Origin: Pseudomonadales bacterium
GTDB taxonomy: Bacteria; Pseudomonadota; Gammaproteobacteria; Pseudomonadales; Azotimanducaceae
Assembly: GCA_028279305.1 (NCBI GenBank)
Contig: JANQOA010000203.1
Span: 1 to 64,000 of the forward strand
Direction: 5' to 3'
DNA length: 64,000 nt
Made by a program: the position numbers and the translations under genes. A model generated the notes under the pieces. It did not search any database. It was not told the DNA's origin and saw only the letters and a list, made by a program, of their open reading frames with translations. Shown piece after piece: positions 50,458-59,453 of the stretch. Each line of letters begins with the position of its first letter. The stretch's first letter is position 1.

Positions 50458-52656
50458 ATGAACAAACAGAACTTAAAACCAGCATCGCTGGTTGTCGCTG
50501 CTGCTCTGCTGACGCCAGTTTCTGCGCTACCCTCAGCTGCAGAAGGTTCTCCAACAGCAGAAAACGAGGAACTGATCGAAGAGATTTTTGTCCTCGGTAA
50601 GCGTCGCGCTTATCAAGGGAACTTTGATGATCTTGAGAAGCCATCAGCGGACCAGATCATCAGTGAAGACTTGCTCCGTGAAGCCGGAGTCATCAGTTTA
50701 GACGATGCTTTGGACCTGTCAGCATCCGTTGCTCGACAAAACAACTTCGGCGGATTGTGGAACAGCTTTTCGGTGCGCGGGTTTTCCGGCGACATCAACC
50801 TGCCAAGCGGCTTCCTGGTGAACGGATTTAACGCGGGTCGGGGGTTCGCCGGGCCGCGTGACATGGTCGGTATCGAAACGGTGGAAGTGCTCAAAGGGCC
50901 ACGCTCGGCGCTGTTTGGCCGCGGCGAGCCTGGTGGCACCGTTAACCTGGTCACCAAACGCCCCCAATTCGAGACAGGTGGTGATGTGCGCGCCACATTC
51001 GGGCGATGGGATCAGATGCGCTTCGAGGGAGACTTCCAAACTGTTGCAGGTTCGAACGACGAGGTAGGACTGCGCATCGTGGGATTTTATGAGGATGCGG
51101 AGAGTTTTCGGGATACAGTTGAAACGGAAAAGCTGGGTTTTTACCCGTCCATCACCTGGGATATGTCCGAGGCCACCAGCGTCACTTACGAACTGGAATA
51201 CACTGAACAAGAGGTTCCATTCGATCGCGGTGTGATCTTTGCTGAAGGGTTTGGATTTTCTCCTCGCGATACCTTTGCCGGGGAACCTGGTGATGGTCCG
51301 ATTGATACCGAGGTATTGGGTCATCAACTCGAAGTGCAACACAACTTTTCGGAGAATTGGAGCCTGCTCGCTGGTCTGGGGTACCGCGATACCGAGTTCG
51401 AGGGTAATGCGTCTGAACCCAATTTTGGCAGCCGCCAGACATACTTTATCGACGGCAGAACTCTGTCCCGGTTTTTCCGTTATCGAGACTTTGAATCGGA
51501 CTATTTTGTCGCTCGTTTTGAAGTGGCCGGACAGTTTGAGATGGGTTCAATGCGGCACCGATTACTGATTGGCGCCGACTATGACCGTTTCGAGAATAGT
51601 CTTTTCATCCAGCGTTTCCGTCCCGGCGGCATCCCCGCAGGTACGGACATCAGCACCCTCGACCCGGCTGAGTATCTTCTACTAGATGTGTTTAGCCCCA
51701 TTTATGGTCAGCATCCCCTACCAGTCCCGGGACCAAACACAGACCGCGAAGAAGATCTGGATGGGTTTGGGATTTACATCCAAGATCAAATTGATCTAAC
51801 GGATCGACTGCAGGTACGCCTCGGTCTGCGCTGGGATGACTTTGAGCAAGACTTAACCAATTTTCTCGCTTCACCTGCTACAACCATCGATTCTTCAGAT
51901 GACCGTTTCTCGCCTCAGTTTGGCGTGGTTTACCGTGTTAACGATGGAGTGAGCGTTTATGCGTCTTATGGTGAAGGTTTCCGGCAACAGACCGGCCAGG
52001 ATTTCCAGGGCAACCAGTTTGATCCCAACATCACAGAGGCAGCAGAGATTGGCATGAAGCTGGATCTGGCCCACTTTTTTGACGGAGTCAGGGGTTCATT
52101 GAATGTGGCGCTGTTCGATGTAGAGCAAAGTAACATCCTGGTGAACGACGACCGGGATTTTGTGGTTGGCTTTTTCTCGATTGATGCAGGTGAAGCCGAG
52201 AGCCAAGGTATAGAGATAGACGCAAATGTTGCATTCGACAGCGGCTTTAATCTCTGGTTCTCATACGCCTACACGGATGCCGAGTACACCTCCAGCAATC
52301 CCGATGCGGATGGATTTGGATTCATCGAAGATGGTGATCCGTTGATCAACTCACCGGAGCATCAGCTTAATCTGCAAGTCAGCCAGAGTTTCGAAATTGG
52401 CAGCATGCCGGTACAGGTAGGCGCGGGTGTACAGTACACGGATGAGCGAGCCGGATTCGTCACATCAGACTTCACGCTGCCGGACTACACGCTGGCGAGA
52501 TTCTTTGGCCAGATAAAGCCAACTGAGCGACTGACACTTCGTTTCGATCTCGACAATGCGTTTGATGAAGAGTTCTATACCAACTCTTTTGCTGACGTTT
52601 GGGTGGGTCCGGGAACGCCACGTCGATGGCGCTTTACCGCGGTTTATTCTTTCTAG
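50458..52656 (+). CDS. TonB-dependent siderophore receptor
   Basis: A 732-residue receptor behind AGGAAAAA. Signal peptide ends near A-L-P-S-A-A-E. The TonB box is I-E-E-I-F-V-L-G-K-R-R, and the plug carries F-S-V-R-G-F-S-G-D and V-E-V-L-K-G-P-R-S-A-L-F-G-R-G-E-P-G-G-T-V-N, which belong to the siderophore-receptor subfamily. The final residues W-R-F-T-A-V-Y-S-F give the barrel-end phenylalanine. It heads a set with an ABC-2 exporter and an exported zinc hydrolase, spaced 85 bases from the ATPase gene. Iron control is not obvious upstream: no clear Fur box was found. Confidence 0.92.
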   Translation: MNKQNLKPASLVVAAALLTPVSALPSAAEGSPTAENEELIEEIFVLGKRRAYQGNFDDLEKPSADQIISEDLLREAGVISLDDALDLSASVARQNNFGGLWNSFSVRGFSGDINLPSGFLVNGFNAGRGFAGPRDMVGIETVEVLKGPRSALFGRGEPGGTVNLVTKRPQFETGGDVRATFGRWDQMRFEGDFQTVAGSNDEVGLRIVGFYEDAESFRDTVETEKLGFYPSITWDMSEATSVTYELEYTEQEVPFDRGVIFAEGFGFSPRDTFAGEPGDGPIDTEVLGHQLEVQHNFSENWSLLAGLGYRDTEFEGNASEPNFGSRQTYFIDGRTLSRFFRYRDFESDYFVARFEVAGQFEMGSMRHRLLIGADYDRFENSLFIQRFRPGGIPAGTDISTLDPAEYLLLDVFSPIYGQHPLPVPGPNTDREEDLDGFGIYIQDQIDLTDRLQVRLGLRWDDFEQDLTNFLASPATTIDSSDDRFSPQFGVVYRVNDGVSVYASYGEGFRQQTGQDFQGNQFDPNITEAAEIGMKLDLAHFFDGVRGSLNVALFDVEQSNILVNDDRDFVVGFFSIDAGEAESQGIEIDANVAFDSGFNLWFSYAYTDAEYTSSNPDADGFGFIEDGDPLINSPEHQLNLQVSQSFEIGSMPVQVGAGVQYTDERAGFVTSDFTLPDYTLARFFGQIKPTERLTLRFDLDNAFDEEFYTNSFADVWVGPGTPRRWRFTAVYSF

Positions 52657-52741
52657 TCATCACTTTGCCAGTGCACGTGCTTCGAATGTGTCCTGGCCAA
52701 GTGCATGGCGGTCTCGACCGCTAGTTCATCAGGAGCTTTGT

Positions 52742-53458
52742 ATGACCACTATCGTCGTTAAAGACTTGTTTGTCAGCCGAGGCGGGACGGAAGTTCTGCA
52801 CAATGTTTCCTTTACCGTTGAACCGGGCAGCGTTTATGCGTTGCTCGGCGGTAACGGTGCTGGGAAATCCACGATGTTATTGACGCTGTTGGGGTTTTTA
52901 TCGCCTGACAGCGGCGCTGCGAATGTCTTGGATTATGATGTTACAAAACGTGTGAGCCACCTTCGTCAGCAAATTGCATATCTGCCTGAGGCGGCTACGC
53001 TTTATCCTCATCTTAATGCCTATGAAAATCTTGAGTATTTTTTGGATTTAGCCGGCAAAAAAACGACGCAGACGCAACTAGACAAAGTCCTGAACGAGGT
53101 TGGACTTCAATCTGAGTCGCGTTCCCGGCATATGGATAGCTATTCCAAAGGTATGCGGCAAAAAGTTGCGATTGCCCTCGCTATTCTGCGTGAGACACCC
53201 GTGCTTTTGCTGGACGAACCCACTTCAGGTCTCGACCCAATAGCGATAGATGAATTTAACGCGCTTGTGCGTAACTTAGTGGGGCTAGGCAAAACCGTCC
53301 TGATGGTGACACATGATGTTTACGGCGCCTGTCAAGTTGCTGATCGTATAGGCCTCTTGCGGCGTGGGCAACTCGTTGGCAGTTTCGATGCTAAAGGCGG
53401 AGAGCGGATCGACACGGACCATGTGCATGCAACATTTGCCGAGCGAGCCACCGCATGA
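52742..53458 (+). CDS. ABC transporter ATP-binding protein (ABC-2 type)
   Basis: ATG 52742 behind CAGGAG gives 238 residues. Walker A is G-G-N-G-A-G-K-S-T, the signature motif is Y-S-K-G-M-R-Q-K, Walker B is V-L-L-L-D-E-P-T-S-G-L-D, and the switch histidine is in M-V-T-H-D. The Q-loop lies in L-R-Q-Q-I-A-Y-L-P-E. It is closest to ATPases of the NosF/CcmA-like group that work with ABC-2 permeases. Its stop overlaps the start of the permease (ATGA). Confidence 0.93.
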   Translation: MTTIVVKDLFVSRGGTEVLHNVSFTVEPGSVYALLGGNGAGKSTMLLTLLGFLSPDSGAANVLDYDVTKRVSHLRQQIAYLPEAATLYPHLNAYENLEYFLDLAGKKTTQTQLDKVLNEVGLQSESRSRHMDSYSKGMRQKVAIALAILRETPVLLLDEPTSGLDPIAIDEFNALVRNLVGLGKTVLMVTHDVYGACQVADRIGLLRRGQLVGSFDAKGGERIDTDHVHATFAERATA

Positions 53459-54891
53459 GCAACACTATCCGCATAGCCAAAGAAGAGTGGCGTCAATGGT
53501 TGCGATCCCGCCTAGCTGTTCTCAGCTTGATCGTTTTCACTACCTTGCTGTTGTTCACAACCGTGCTGAGTACGCTGGACGCTCAAGAGGCGCGTCATCA
53601 GCGCTTGCATCAGCAGGAACAAGCTGAAGCAACTTTTCTAAATCAACCAGACCGCCATCCACACCGTATGGTTCATTACGGGCATTACGTCTTCCGCACT
53701 CCGCCGCCACTTGCCATGTTTGACCCCGGTGTGGACACGGTCACCGGTCAATCCCTCTTTCTAGAGGGTCACCGTCAGAACTCTGCGATGTTTGCTGATG
53801 CTCGCGCAGCCGCCCGCACCGGCGGGTTCGGCGCGCTGACACCGGCTAAGCTCTACCACCTGTTCCTGCCACTGTTGGTTATTGCCCTTGGCCATGGCGT
53901 GATTTTGCGCGAACGCGAGGCACGCACGCTCGGTCCGCTGATATCGCAAGGCGTATCAGGAACGCGCCTTTATCATGGCAAGCTCCTGGCCTTGGGTGTG
54001 TTGATAGGGCTTCTGTCCTTACCTGCTCTTTTCTCATCGATTTCGGCGTGGGTTTCAGGCGAGCGTCTAATCGCTGGCTTGGTGCTTTATGTCGGCAACC
54101 TGCTCTACCTCGGCATCTGGGCAGCGTTGACGTTGCTCGTATCCGTAGTGACGCGTTCGCGGGGGGTTGCGCTGGGTGTTTTAGCGGCAGTCTGGGTGCT
54201 CACTGTTCTGGTCATACCGCGTATTGGCGTGACCTCTGCCAGCGCAACGCTGCCAACAGAAGGGAAGATCTTGACCGATATGCGTATGAACGATGATTTG
54301 CGGAAGTTAGGCGATGGTCACAATGCCGCGGACCCAGCCTTCGCCAAATTACGCGCAAATCTACTGGCGCAGCATAATGTCGATAGCGTTGAGGAGTTGC
54401 CCATAAACTTTCGCGGACTCGTCGCCTATCAAAGCGAAACGGACCTGACGGAAACACTGAACGCGTATGCAGAAAAACGTATGCAGAGGGAACGTGCACA
54501 AGCAGCGCATCTTTCTGCTTTCGGTTGGGTATCACCGTATCTGGCGATTGGCGGCGCCTCACGTAATCTGGCAGGCACGGATCTTGAGACCCACCACCGC
54601 TTTCTGCGTGAGGCTGAAGCTGTCCGCTTTGATTTTGTTCAGGGTCTGAACAAGGCGCATATCGAAAAGCTCTCCTACATCGATGATATAAATCGCAATA
54701 ACGGTGAGGAAGGTTGGAAGCGCGCCCGCGTGGATTCTGCTAATTGGCAAGTGCTGAACGATTTCAGGTTTACTCCTGACCCTGCGATTGATCGCGTTCG
54801 CCGCGCAACATCAATGCTTACATCGCTTCTACTCTGGTTTTCGGTTTCCTTGGGTTTTGGACTTATTGCAGCAAGGAGGCTCGCATTATGA
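53455..54891 (+). CDS. ABC-2 permease, DUF3526-type, first subunit
   Basis: A 478-residue protein. An N-terminal membrane helix (residues 22-42) is followed by a long periplasmic region, a group of five helices between residues 145 and 270, a second large soluble region of about 170 residues, and a last helix at the C terminus (L-L-L-W-F-S-V-S-L-G-F-G-L-I-A-A). R-E-R-E-A-R-T-L-G-P-L-I-S-Q-G is the usual cytoplasmic loop text of NosY-type ABC-2 permeases. Overlaps both neighbours by four bases, so it is made together with them. Confidence 0.85.
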   Translation: MSNTIRIAKEEWRQWLRSRLAVLSLIVFTTLLLFTTVLSTLDAQEARHQRLHQQEQAEATFLNQPDRHPHRMVHYGHYVFRTPPPLAMFDPGVDTVTGQSLFLEGHRQNSAMFADARAAARTGGFGALTPAKLYHLFLPLLVIALGHGVILREREARTLGPLISQGVSGTRLYHGKLLALGVLIGLLSLPALFSSISAWVSGERLIAGLVLYVGNLLYLGIWAALTLLVSVVTRSRGVALGVLAAVWVLTVLVIPRIGVTSASATLPTEGKILTDMRMNDDLRKLGDGHNAADPAFAKLRANLLAQHNVDSVEELPINFRGLVAYQSETDLTETLNAYAEKRMQRERAQAAHLSAFGWVSPYLAIGGASRNLAGTDLETHHRFLREAEAVRFDFVQGLNKAHIEKLSYIDDINRNNGEEGWKRARVDSANWQVLNDFRFTPDPAIDRVRRATSMLTSLLLWFSVSLGFGLIAARRLAL

Positions 54892-56147
54892 TGCGCGAAC
54901 TGAAGTTTATGCTTCGCGACAAAGCAGTTGGGGTATGGTTATCGCTGGCGTTTGTATTCTCCGTCGCCGCCGTAACCTTGGGCTTGAATGAAGTCAGCCA
55001 GCAACATGCAGAGATTGCAGAGTTGAAGCAACTGGATGAAATCGAGCGCAAGACCACCTTGTCCGATCAATCTGATTGGGGTTCGGCGGCTTACTACACC
55101 TTCCACATCACCTATGACCCGCCATCTGATTTTGCCTTTGCCGCCATAGGACAGCGCGACGTTAACCCCTGGAAACACCGGATTCGTATGTTGGCCCTAG
55201 AAGGTCAAATCTATGAAATAGACGCCAACAATCCGGATTTTGCGCTGATTGGCCGGTTTGATTTTGCGTTTGTCGCCAGCCTGATCGCGCCACTCCTCGT
55301 CGTTTTGCTACTGTTTGATCTGCGGTCCGGCGAGCAAGTTGCCGGGCGGCTGACCTTGATCGAGGCAAGCACCAGCGCTCCGAAAAGGCTTTGGTGGCAG
55401 CGAGCGGGGCTGCGCGTAGCGGCGTTGGCCATTGCGCTGTGTTTGCCTGTCGTTATCGGTGGACTAATCTCCAGCTCATCCAGTTTAATCCTTGTGCTCT
55501 GCGTTATTGCGGTCTGCGTTTATCTTGCTTTCTGGACGGCACTGACTCTCTGGCTAACGCCCGCCGCGCGAACGGGTGCTTATAATCTGACGATTATGCT
55601 CGGCGTCTGGCTACTAATCTGCGCTGTCATTCCCGCGACCCTCACGCAAATAATCCAGCGGATCATTCCTCTGCCGGATGGGGGAGAGATTGTTCTAACG
55701 CAACGGGAGGCCGTCAATGATGCCTGGGATCTGCCTAGAGAGGCGACCTATGAGCCATTTCTCGAACGTCATCAGGAATGGACTAATGACACGGCCTGGG
55801 ACGACACGGACGGGTTTGAGTGGAAATGGTATTACGCTTTCCAGCAAGTTGGCGATCAGACGGTGGAACCGCTCAGCCAAGCCTACCGCGTCGGGCAAGC
55901 CAGGCGCGACGATATCGCCAAATGGTCCAGCCTGGTTTCGCCCTCCACGCTCTTTCAGCGGGTAATGGAACACCTGGCAGGTACCGATATGCGGGCAGCC
56001 ATCGCCTATGAGCAAAGCGTCCGGGATTTTCACGCGAGTCTGCGCGCCTGGTACTACCCGAAAATGTTCAAGGCTGAAGATTTTGATGCCGAGCTGGCCC
56101 TGGAGGCGATACCGCTATTCGAACCGGCGATAAAATCAGGAGCATAG
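54888..56147 (+). CDS. ABC-2 permease, DUF3526-type, second subunit
   Basis: A 419-residue protein with the same general plan: N-terminal helix (residues 14-35), periplasmic part, helices between about 125 and 270, then a long soluble C-terminal domain with conserved W-Y-Y-A-F-Q-Q-V-G-D-Q and Y-R-V-G-Q-A-R. It lacks a clear final membrane helix. With the first subunit it would form a heterodimeric channel. Starts with ATG overlapping the previous stop (ATGA). Confidence 0.82.
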   Translation: MMRELKFMLRDKAVGVWLSLAFVFSVAAVTLGLNEVSQQHAEIAELKQLDEIERKTTLSDQSDWGSAAYYTFHITYDPPSDFAFAAIGQRDVNPWKHRIRMLALEGQIYEIDANNPDFALIGRFDFAFVASLIAPLLVVLLLFDLRSGEQVAGRLTLIEASTSAPKRLWWQRAGLRVAALAIALCLPVVIGGLISSSSSLILVLCVIAVCVYLAFWTALTLWLTPAARTGAYNLTIMLGVWLLICAVIPATLTQIIQRIIPLPDGGEIVLTQREAVNDAWDLPREATYEPFLERHQEWTNDTAWDDTDGFEWKWYYAFQQVGDQTVEPLSQAYRVGQARRDDIAKWSSLVSPSTLFQRVMEHLAGTDMRAAIAYEQSVRDFHASLRAWYYPKMFKAEDFDAELALEAIPLFEPAIKSGA

Positions 56148-56148
56148 G

Positions 56149-57285
56149 ATGGTGTCCAAAACATCCACTCGTGTTGTAAAGAGCGTCCCGTTCAGAGGAA
56201 CTCATGTTGCAAACACGGCAAAGTCAACAATGCGTTTAATCAAGGCACTAACATGCTTTGTCACGCTCAGCGTTTGCGGCACCCCGTTGGCCGCGGTCGA
56301 GCTAGAAGAAGCTTTGGCAGCCGAAGGCAAACACTTCCTCGCGATTCCCGTGAGTACTGCCAACCATGAAACCAGTATTCCGATTACGGTCGTCAATGGC
56401 CAATCACCCGGTCCGACGCTACTTATCCTTGCGGGTGTACATGGTTCTGAGTACGCACCAATTTTGGCGAGCCAGAGGTTTGGTGTTGCCCTTGACCCAG
56501 CGCACCTATCCGGCGCAGTGATCATCGTACATATGGCCAATTTGCCAGCTTACTTGGGCCGAACGATTTACACGAGCCCGGTGGATGGTTTGAACCTGAA
56601 TCGTTTGTTCCCCGGTAAAGCAACGGGGAGCCTGTCGGAACGAATTGCCTATATCCTGACATCAGAACTTTATCCGCTAGCCGATGCCGTACTCGACGTG
56701 CACTCAGGCGATGGCAACGAAGATCTCCGCCCATTCTGGACGGGATACTACGCCCAGGCGGGAAATCCGGAAGTAATTAGCGAATCAAAGGCCATGGCAT
56801 ATGCGTTTGGCCTTCAGTACGTAGTTCCGTTTCAGTGGCAACTGTCTGATCCAAGCGACGCAATCTGGGCGGGGTCAGCCGCCGTCGCGCTGGATATACC
56901 TTCGATAGACGTTGAAGCAGGCGGTATGGGGATCGTCGACGACGAGGCAGTTGCTGTGATCGAAGAAGGATTTCACCGCATCTTGGCGCATATGGGCATC
57001 ATAAAAAAGATCTATCCGACACCACAAAATCAAAAAGTGATCTATGACCGGCAGTCCATCAAGTCCCCGATAGATGGTTCTTGGGTATCGCTCAAAAGCG
57101 CGGGGGAAACGGTGTCTGAGGGAGAACTGCTCGGCTATGTTACGAACTGGCATGGCCACAGGGTTTTTGATGCACGATCCCCGAAAGACGGCATGTTGAT
57201 GTTGCGATTGTCTGCACCTCCAGCTAAGGCAGGCGAGACCCTCGCGGTGGTTGCCTCTACCCGCGCCGCTAACAAGGATGACTAA
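56149..57285 (+). CDS. Exported succinylglutamate desuccinylase/aspartoacylase-like zinc hydrolase
   Basis: A 378-residue protein. ATG 56149 has AGGAG seven bases upstream; an inner ATG 56230 begins the signal peptide proper (M-R-L-I-K-A-L-T-C-F-V-T-L-S-V-C-G-T-P-L-A-A). Zinc ligands of the AstE/AspA group are seen in G-V-H-G-S-E-Y-A-P (His and Glu) and L-D-V-H-S-G-D-G (His). The C-terminal beta domain (G-S-W-V-S-L-K-S-A-G-E-T-V-S-E-G-E-L-L-G) is as in the family. It should cleave an N-acyl amino acid or similar amide in the periplasm. Next to a siderophore receptor and an exporter, ligand processing is inferred. Confidence 0.85.
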   Translation: MVSKTSTRVVKSVPFRGTHVANTAKSTMRLIKALTCFVTLSVCGTPLAAVELEEALAAEGKHFLAIPVSTANHETSIPITVVNGQSPGPTLLILAGVHGSEYAPILASQRFGVALDPAHLSGAVIIVHMANLPAYLGRTIYTSPVDGLNLNRLFPGKATGSLSERIAYILTSELYPLADAVLDVHSGDGNEDLRPFWTGYYAQAGNPEVISESKAMAYAFGLQYVVPFQWQLSDPSDAIWAGSAAVALDIPSIDVEAGGMGIVDDEAVAVIEEGFHRILAHMGIIKKIYPTPQNQKVIYDRQSIKSPIDGSWVSLKSAGETVSEGELLGYVTNWHGHRVFDARSPKDGMLMLRLSAPPAKAGETLAVVASTRAANKDD

Positions 57286-57304
57286 CGGATAGGAATTGAT
57301 GGAA

Positions 57305-57900
57305 TTGGTTGATGTACGCCAACGCCTGCGTTGGCGGTCACGGAGCCCACGTCAACGTACACGTTGGCGGTCACCGAGTAGCCACAGCGTGCTAGCTGTG
57401 GCGTAAAGCGAGGTGAGTCCCTGGGCTGGGTTATCGCAAAAACAAACCTGTGATAGGAGGGAGGGTAACGCCCTTCGGGCTGGATCAGTTTTCTGTGAGT
57501 TTGGTCGGAGTACGCCAACGCCTGCGTTGGCGGTCACGGAGCCCACGTCAACGTACACGTTGACGGTCACCGAGTAGCCGCAGCGTACTAGCTGCGGCGT
57601 TAAGCGAGGTGAGTCACCTACACAAGAGTTGCCCGCGAGGATTAGCGAAGTGAATCTATGGGCTGGGTTAACGAAACAACAACGCTGTGATAGGAGGGAG
57701 GGTAGCGCCCCTCGGGCTGGAACAGTTTCCTGGGATATTGGTCGGAGTACGCCAACGCCTGCGTTGGCGGTCACGGAGCCCGAGCGGCTTACCAGCCGCG
57801 AGGATTAGCGAAGTGAGTCTATGGGCTGGGTTAACGAAACAACAACGCTGTGATAGGAGGGAGGGTAGCGCCCCTCGGGCTGGAACAGTTTCCTGGGATA
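57305..57900 (-). repeat. Three irregular tandem repeats, each carrying a copy of the tRNA-Pro 3' end
   Basis: Read on the minus strand, tRNA-Pro is followed by units of 163, 237 and 196 bases (57738-57900, 57501-57737, 57305-57500). On the plus strand TTGGTCGGAGT, the complement of the tRNA 3' end with CCA, recurs at 57738-57748 and 57501-57511, and a decayed form at 57305. After each copy stands the same hairpin (CGCCAACGC/GCGTTGGCG). Bases 57633-57748 match 57796-57911 with one difference. Other hairpins include GTCAACGT/ACGTTGAC at 57547-57564 and GCCGCAGC/GCTGCGGC in the longer units. The layout resembles the rtT repeats behind E. coli tyrT. Confidence 0.85.
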
Positions 57901-57901
57901 T

Positions 57902-57978
57902 TGGTCGGAGTGAGAGGATTTGAACCTCCGGCCCCTACGTCCCGAACGTAGTGCTCTACCAAGCTGAGCTACACTCCG
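57902..57978 (-). tRNA. tRNA-Pro, anticodon CGG
   Basis: On the minus strand the gene begins CGGAGTGTAGCTCAG and has the D-arm G-G-T-A, the anticodon stem CTACG/CGTAG around the loop TTCGGGA (anticodon CGG), a T-arm with GGTTCAAATCC, and the closing CACTCCG. The discriminator A and an encoded CCA follow (57902-57905). The acceptor stem CGGAGTG/CACTCCG is perfect. It reads proline CCG codons. Confidence 0.97.
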
Positions 57979-58101
57979 AATTCTATTTTCCTGGTGACGC
58001 CGACTTTAGCTGTCTGCTCGCCACGCTTCGATAAACACTTTCTCGCCATCCCTGGCGCGGCACCTGAGCTTCGATAAGCCCCAGGGCTCGCGTCCCCGCC
58101 A

Positions 58102-58151
58102 GCGGCTGGTAAGCCGCCGGCTGCTCGCCCGTTCAGCGCGATGCGCTGAAC
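58102..58151. repeat. Two strong hairpins upstream of tRNA-Pro
   Basis: GCGGCT GGTA AGCCGC (58102-58117) is the exact reverse complement of the hairpin at 57784-57799 inside the tRNA-linked repeats. GTTCAGCGC GAT GCGCTGAAC (58131-58151) is a separate 9-base perfect stem. The stretch 57979-58219 holds no gene and is flanked by repeated C-T-T-C-G-A-T-A-A text, so it looks like a small repeat-rich spacer between the MFS gene and the tRNA. One hairpin may end the MFS operon. Confidence 0.65.
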
Positions 58152-58219
58152 CCCAAAGGCTCGCATCACACATCTATGCGAGTCGCGCATTCTACGGCTG
58201 CAGCCCCGCGGCTACAACC

Positions 58220-59452
58220 TCAACCGGCGCCCGCTTTGCCGCTTTCAAATTCCGGCTTCGGGGTGATCAGAATCATGCCCATGGCCACCACGATGGCCGC
58301 GGCGGTAGCCCACCAGATGGGCACAAAGGAGCCGGTGCTGTCATTGACCCATCCCGCTACCGGCGCGCCCAGCACGGCGAAGCCCAGGGTAATTGGCATG
58401 CTCACGCCGCGGATGGCGCCGATGTGGCGGGCGCCGAAGTAGGCGGGCCAGATGGTGTTCTGCAGAATAATGTTGCTGGCCGCACCAACGCCGAAAATGC
58501 AGGTGGCCAGGAACATGTCGAAGTTGTCGTCCGCGTAGATGGTCACCAGCAGCATGATGGCGGCAAAACTGTAGGCCACGGCGGTCAGGTGATGAATCTT
58601 GAAACGGCTGATCAGGTAACCCATCGGCAGCGCCACCACGGCGCTGACCACGGCTTCCGCCACCAGCGCGTAAGCGGCCATGCTGGGGTCCATGCCGCGG
58701 TCCAGAAAGTGGGGGACGCGGAAAAACACCACGGAACTGATGGTGAACATGAGGATGCCGCCGGCTACAGCCAGCCGCCAGAAGGTGGGGCTGCGCAGCG
58801 CCTGGGCGCGGGTCCATTGATGGCTGCCGCTGAAATCCGCCGCGGTGGGTTCGCCGCTGTCAGCGGCGGCGGATGAATCCAGCGGGTCCGGTGCTCTTTT
58901 CACCAGTAGCGCCGCCAGCAGGAACAGCGCGCCGCCGCCGGCGCCGAGAATCTGCCAGGTGGTCTGCCAACCCAGGCTGCTGATCCAGTATTCCGCCAGC
59001 GGCACAAACAGCAATATGCCCAGCGGCATGCCCAGGAAAGCCATGCTCATGGCTTTGCCGCGGTTGGCCAGGAACCATTTGCCCAGTACCGCGGTGGCGT
59101 ACAGGTCACCGCCGCCGCCCTGCAGGCCGATTAAGCCTAACATGCCAATCAACGCCACCAGATGCCAGCCGGTGGTGACAAAACTCAGGCTGTAGACCAC
59201 CAGGCCGGACAGCACCGCCACTGCCATCAGCAGCGGCCGGGCGCCGTAGCGGTCGATGCAGACGCCGAATACCGGGCTCATCAGCGCGAAGCCAATTTGC
59301 CGGGCGGACATAGCGAGGCCGAAGTAGACCATGGGAATGGCCAGCTCAGCGTGCATCACCGGGATGAAAAAGCTCATCACCGGCCCGGCCAGGGCAATGG
59401 ATAACGCGGTGGTTACAATAAGGGCGCCGACAACCACCCAGCCATAAAACAA
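58220..59452 (-). CDS. MFS transporter (OxlT/monocarboxylate group)
   Basis: A 410-residue protein with twelve hydrophobic helices. It begins F-Y-G-W-V-V-V-G-A-L, the usual start of OxlT-type and monocarboxylate porters, and has D-R-Y-G-A-R-P after helix 2 and N-R-G-K-A-M-S-M-A after helix 4. The start is TTG, one base after the stop of the LLM gene, so it is translationally linked to it. It likely imports or exports an organic anion; the substrate is unknown. Last gene of the minus-strand operon. Confidence 0.9.
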   Translation of the reverse strand: MFYGWVVVGALIVTTALSIALAGPVMSFFIPVMHAELAIPMVYFGLAMSARQIGFALMSPVFGVCIDRYGARPLLMAVAVLSGLVVYSLSFVTTGWHLVALIGMLGLIGLQGGGGDLYATAVLGKWFLANRGKAMSMAFLGMPLGILLFVPLAEYWISSLGWQTTWQILGAGGGALFLLAALLVKRAPDPLDSSAAADSGEPTAADFSGSHQWTRAQALRSPTFWRLAVAGGILMFTISSVVFFRVPHFLDRGMDPSMAAYALVAEAVVSAVVALPMGYLISRFKIHHLTAVAYSFAAIMLLVTIYADDNFDMFLATCIFGVGAASNIILQNTIWPAYFGARHIGAIRGVSMPITLGFAVLGAPVAGWVNDSTGSFVPIWWATAAAIVVAMGMILITPKPEFESGKAGAG

Positions 59453-59453
59453 C

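Noticed and set aside
57282..57774. Short protein-coding frames within the tRNA-linked repeats
   Set aside because: They follow from the repeated DNA, have no ribosome site and no protein-like composition.
57305..57900. CRISPR array
   Set aside because: Units are 160-240 bases, of unequal length, without unique spacers, and contain tRNA end copies.
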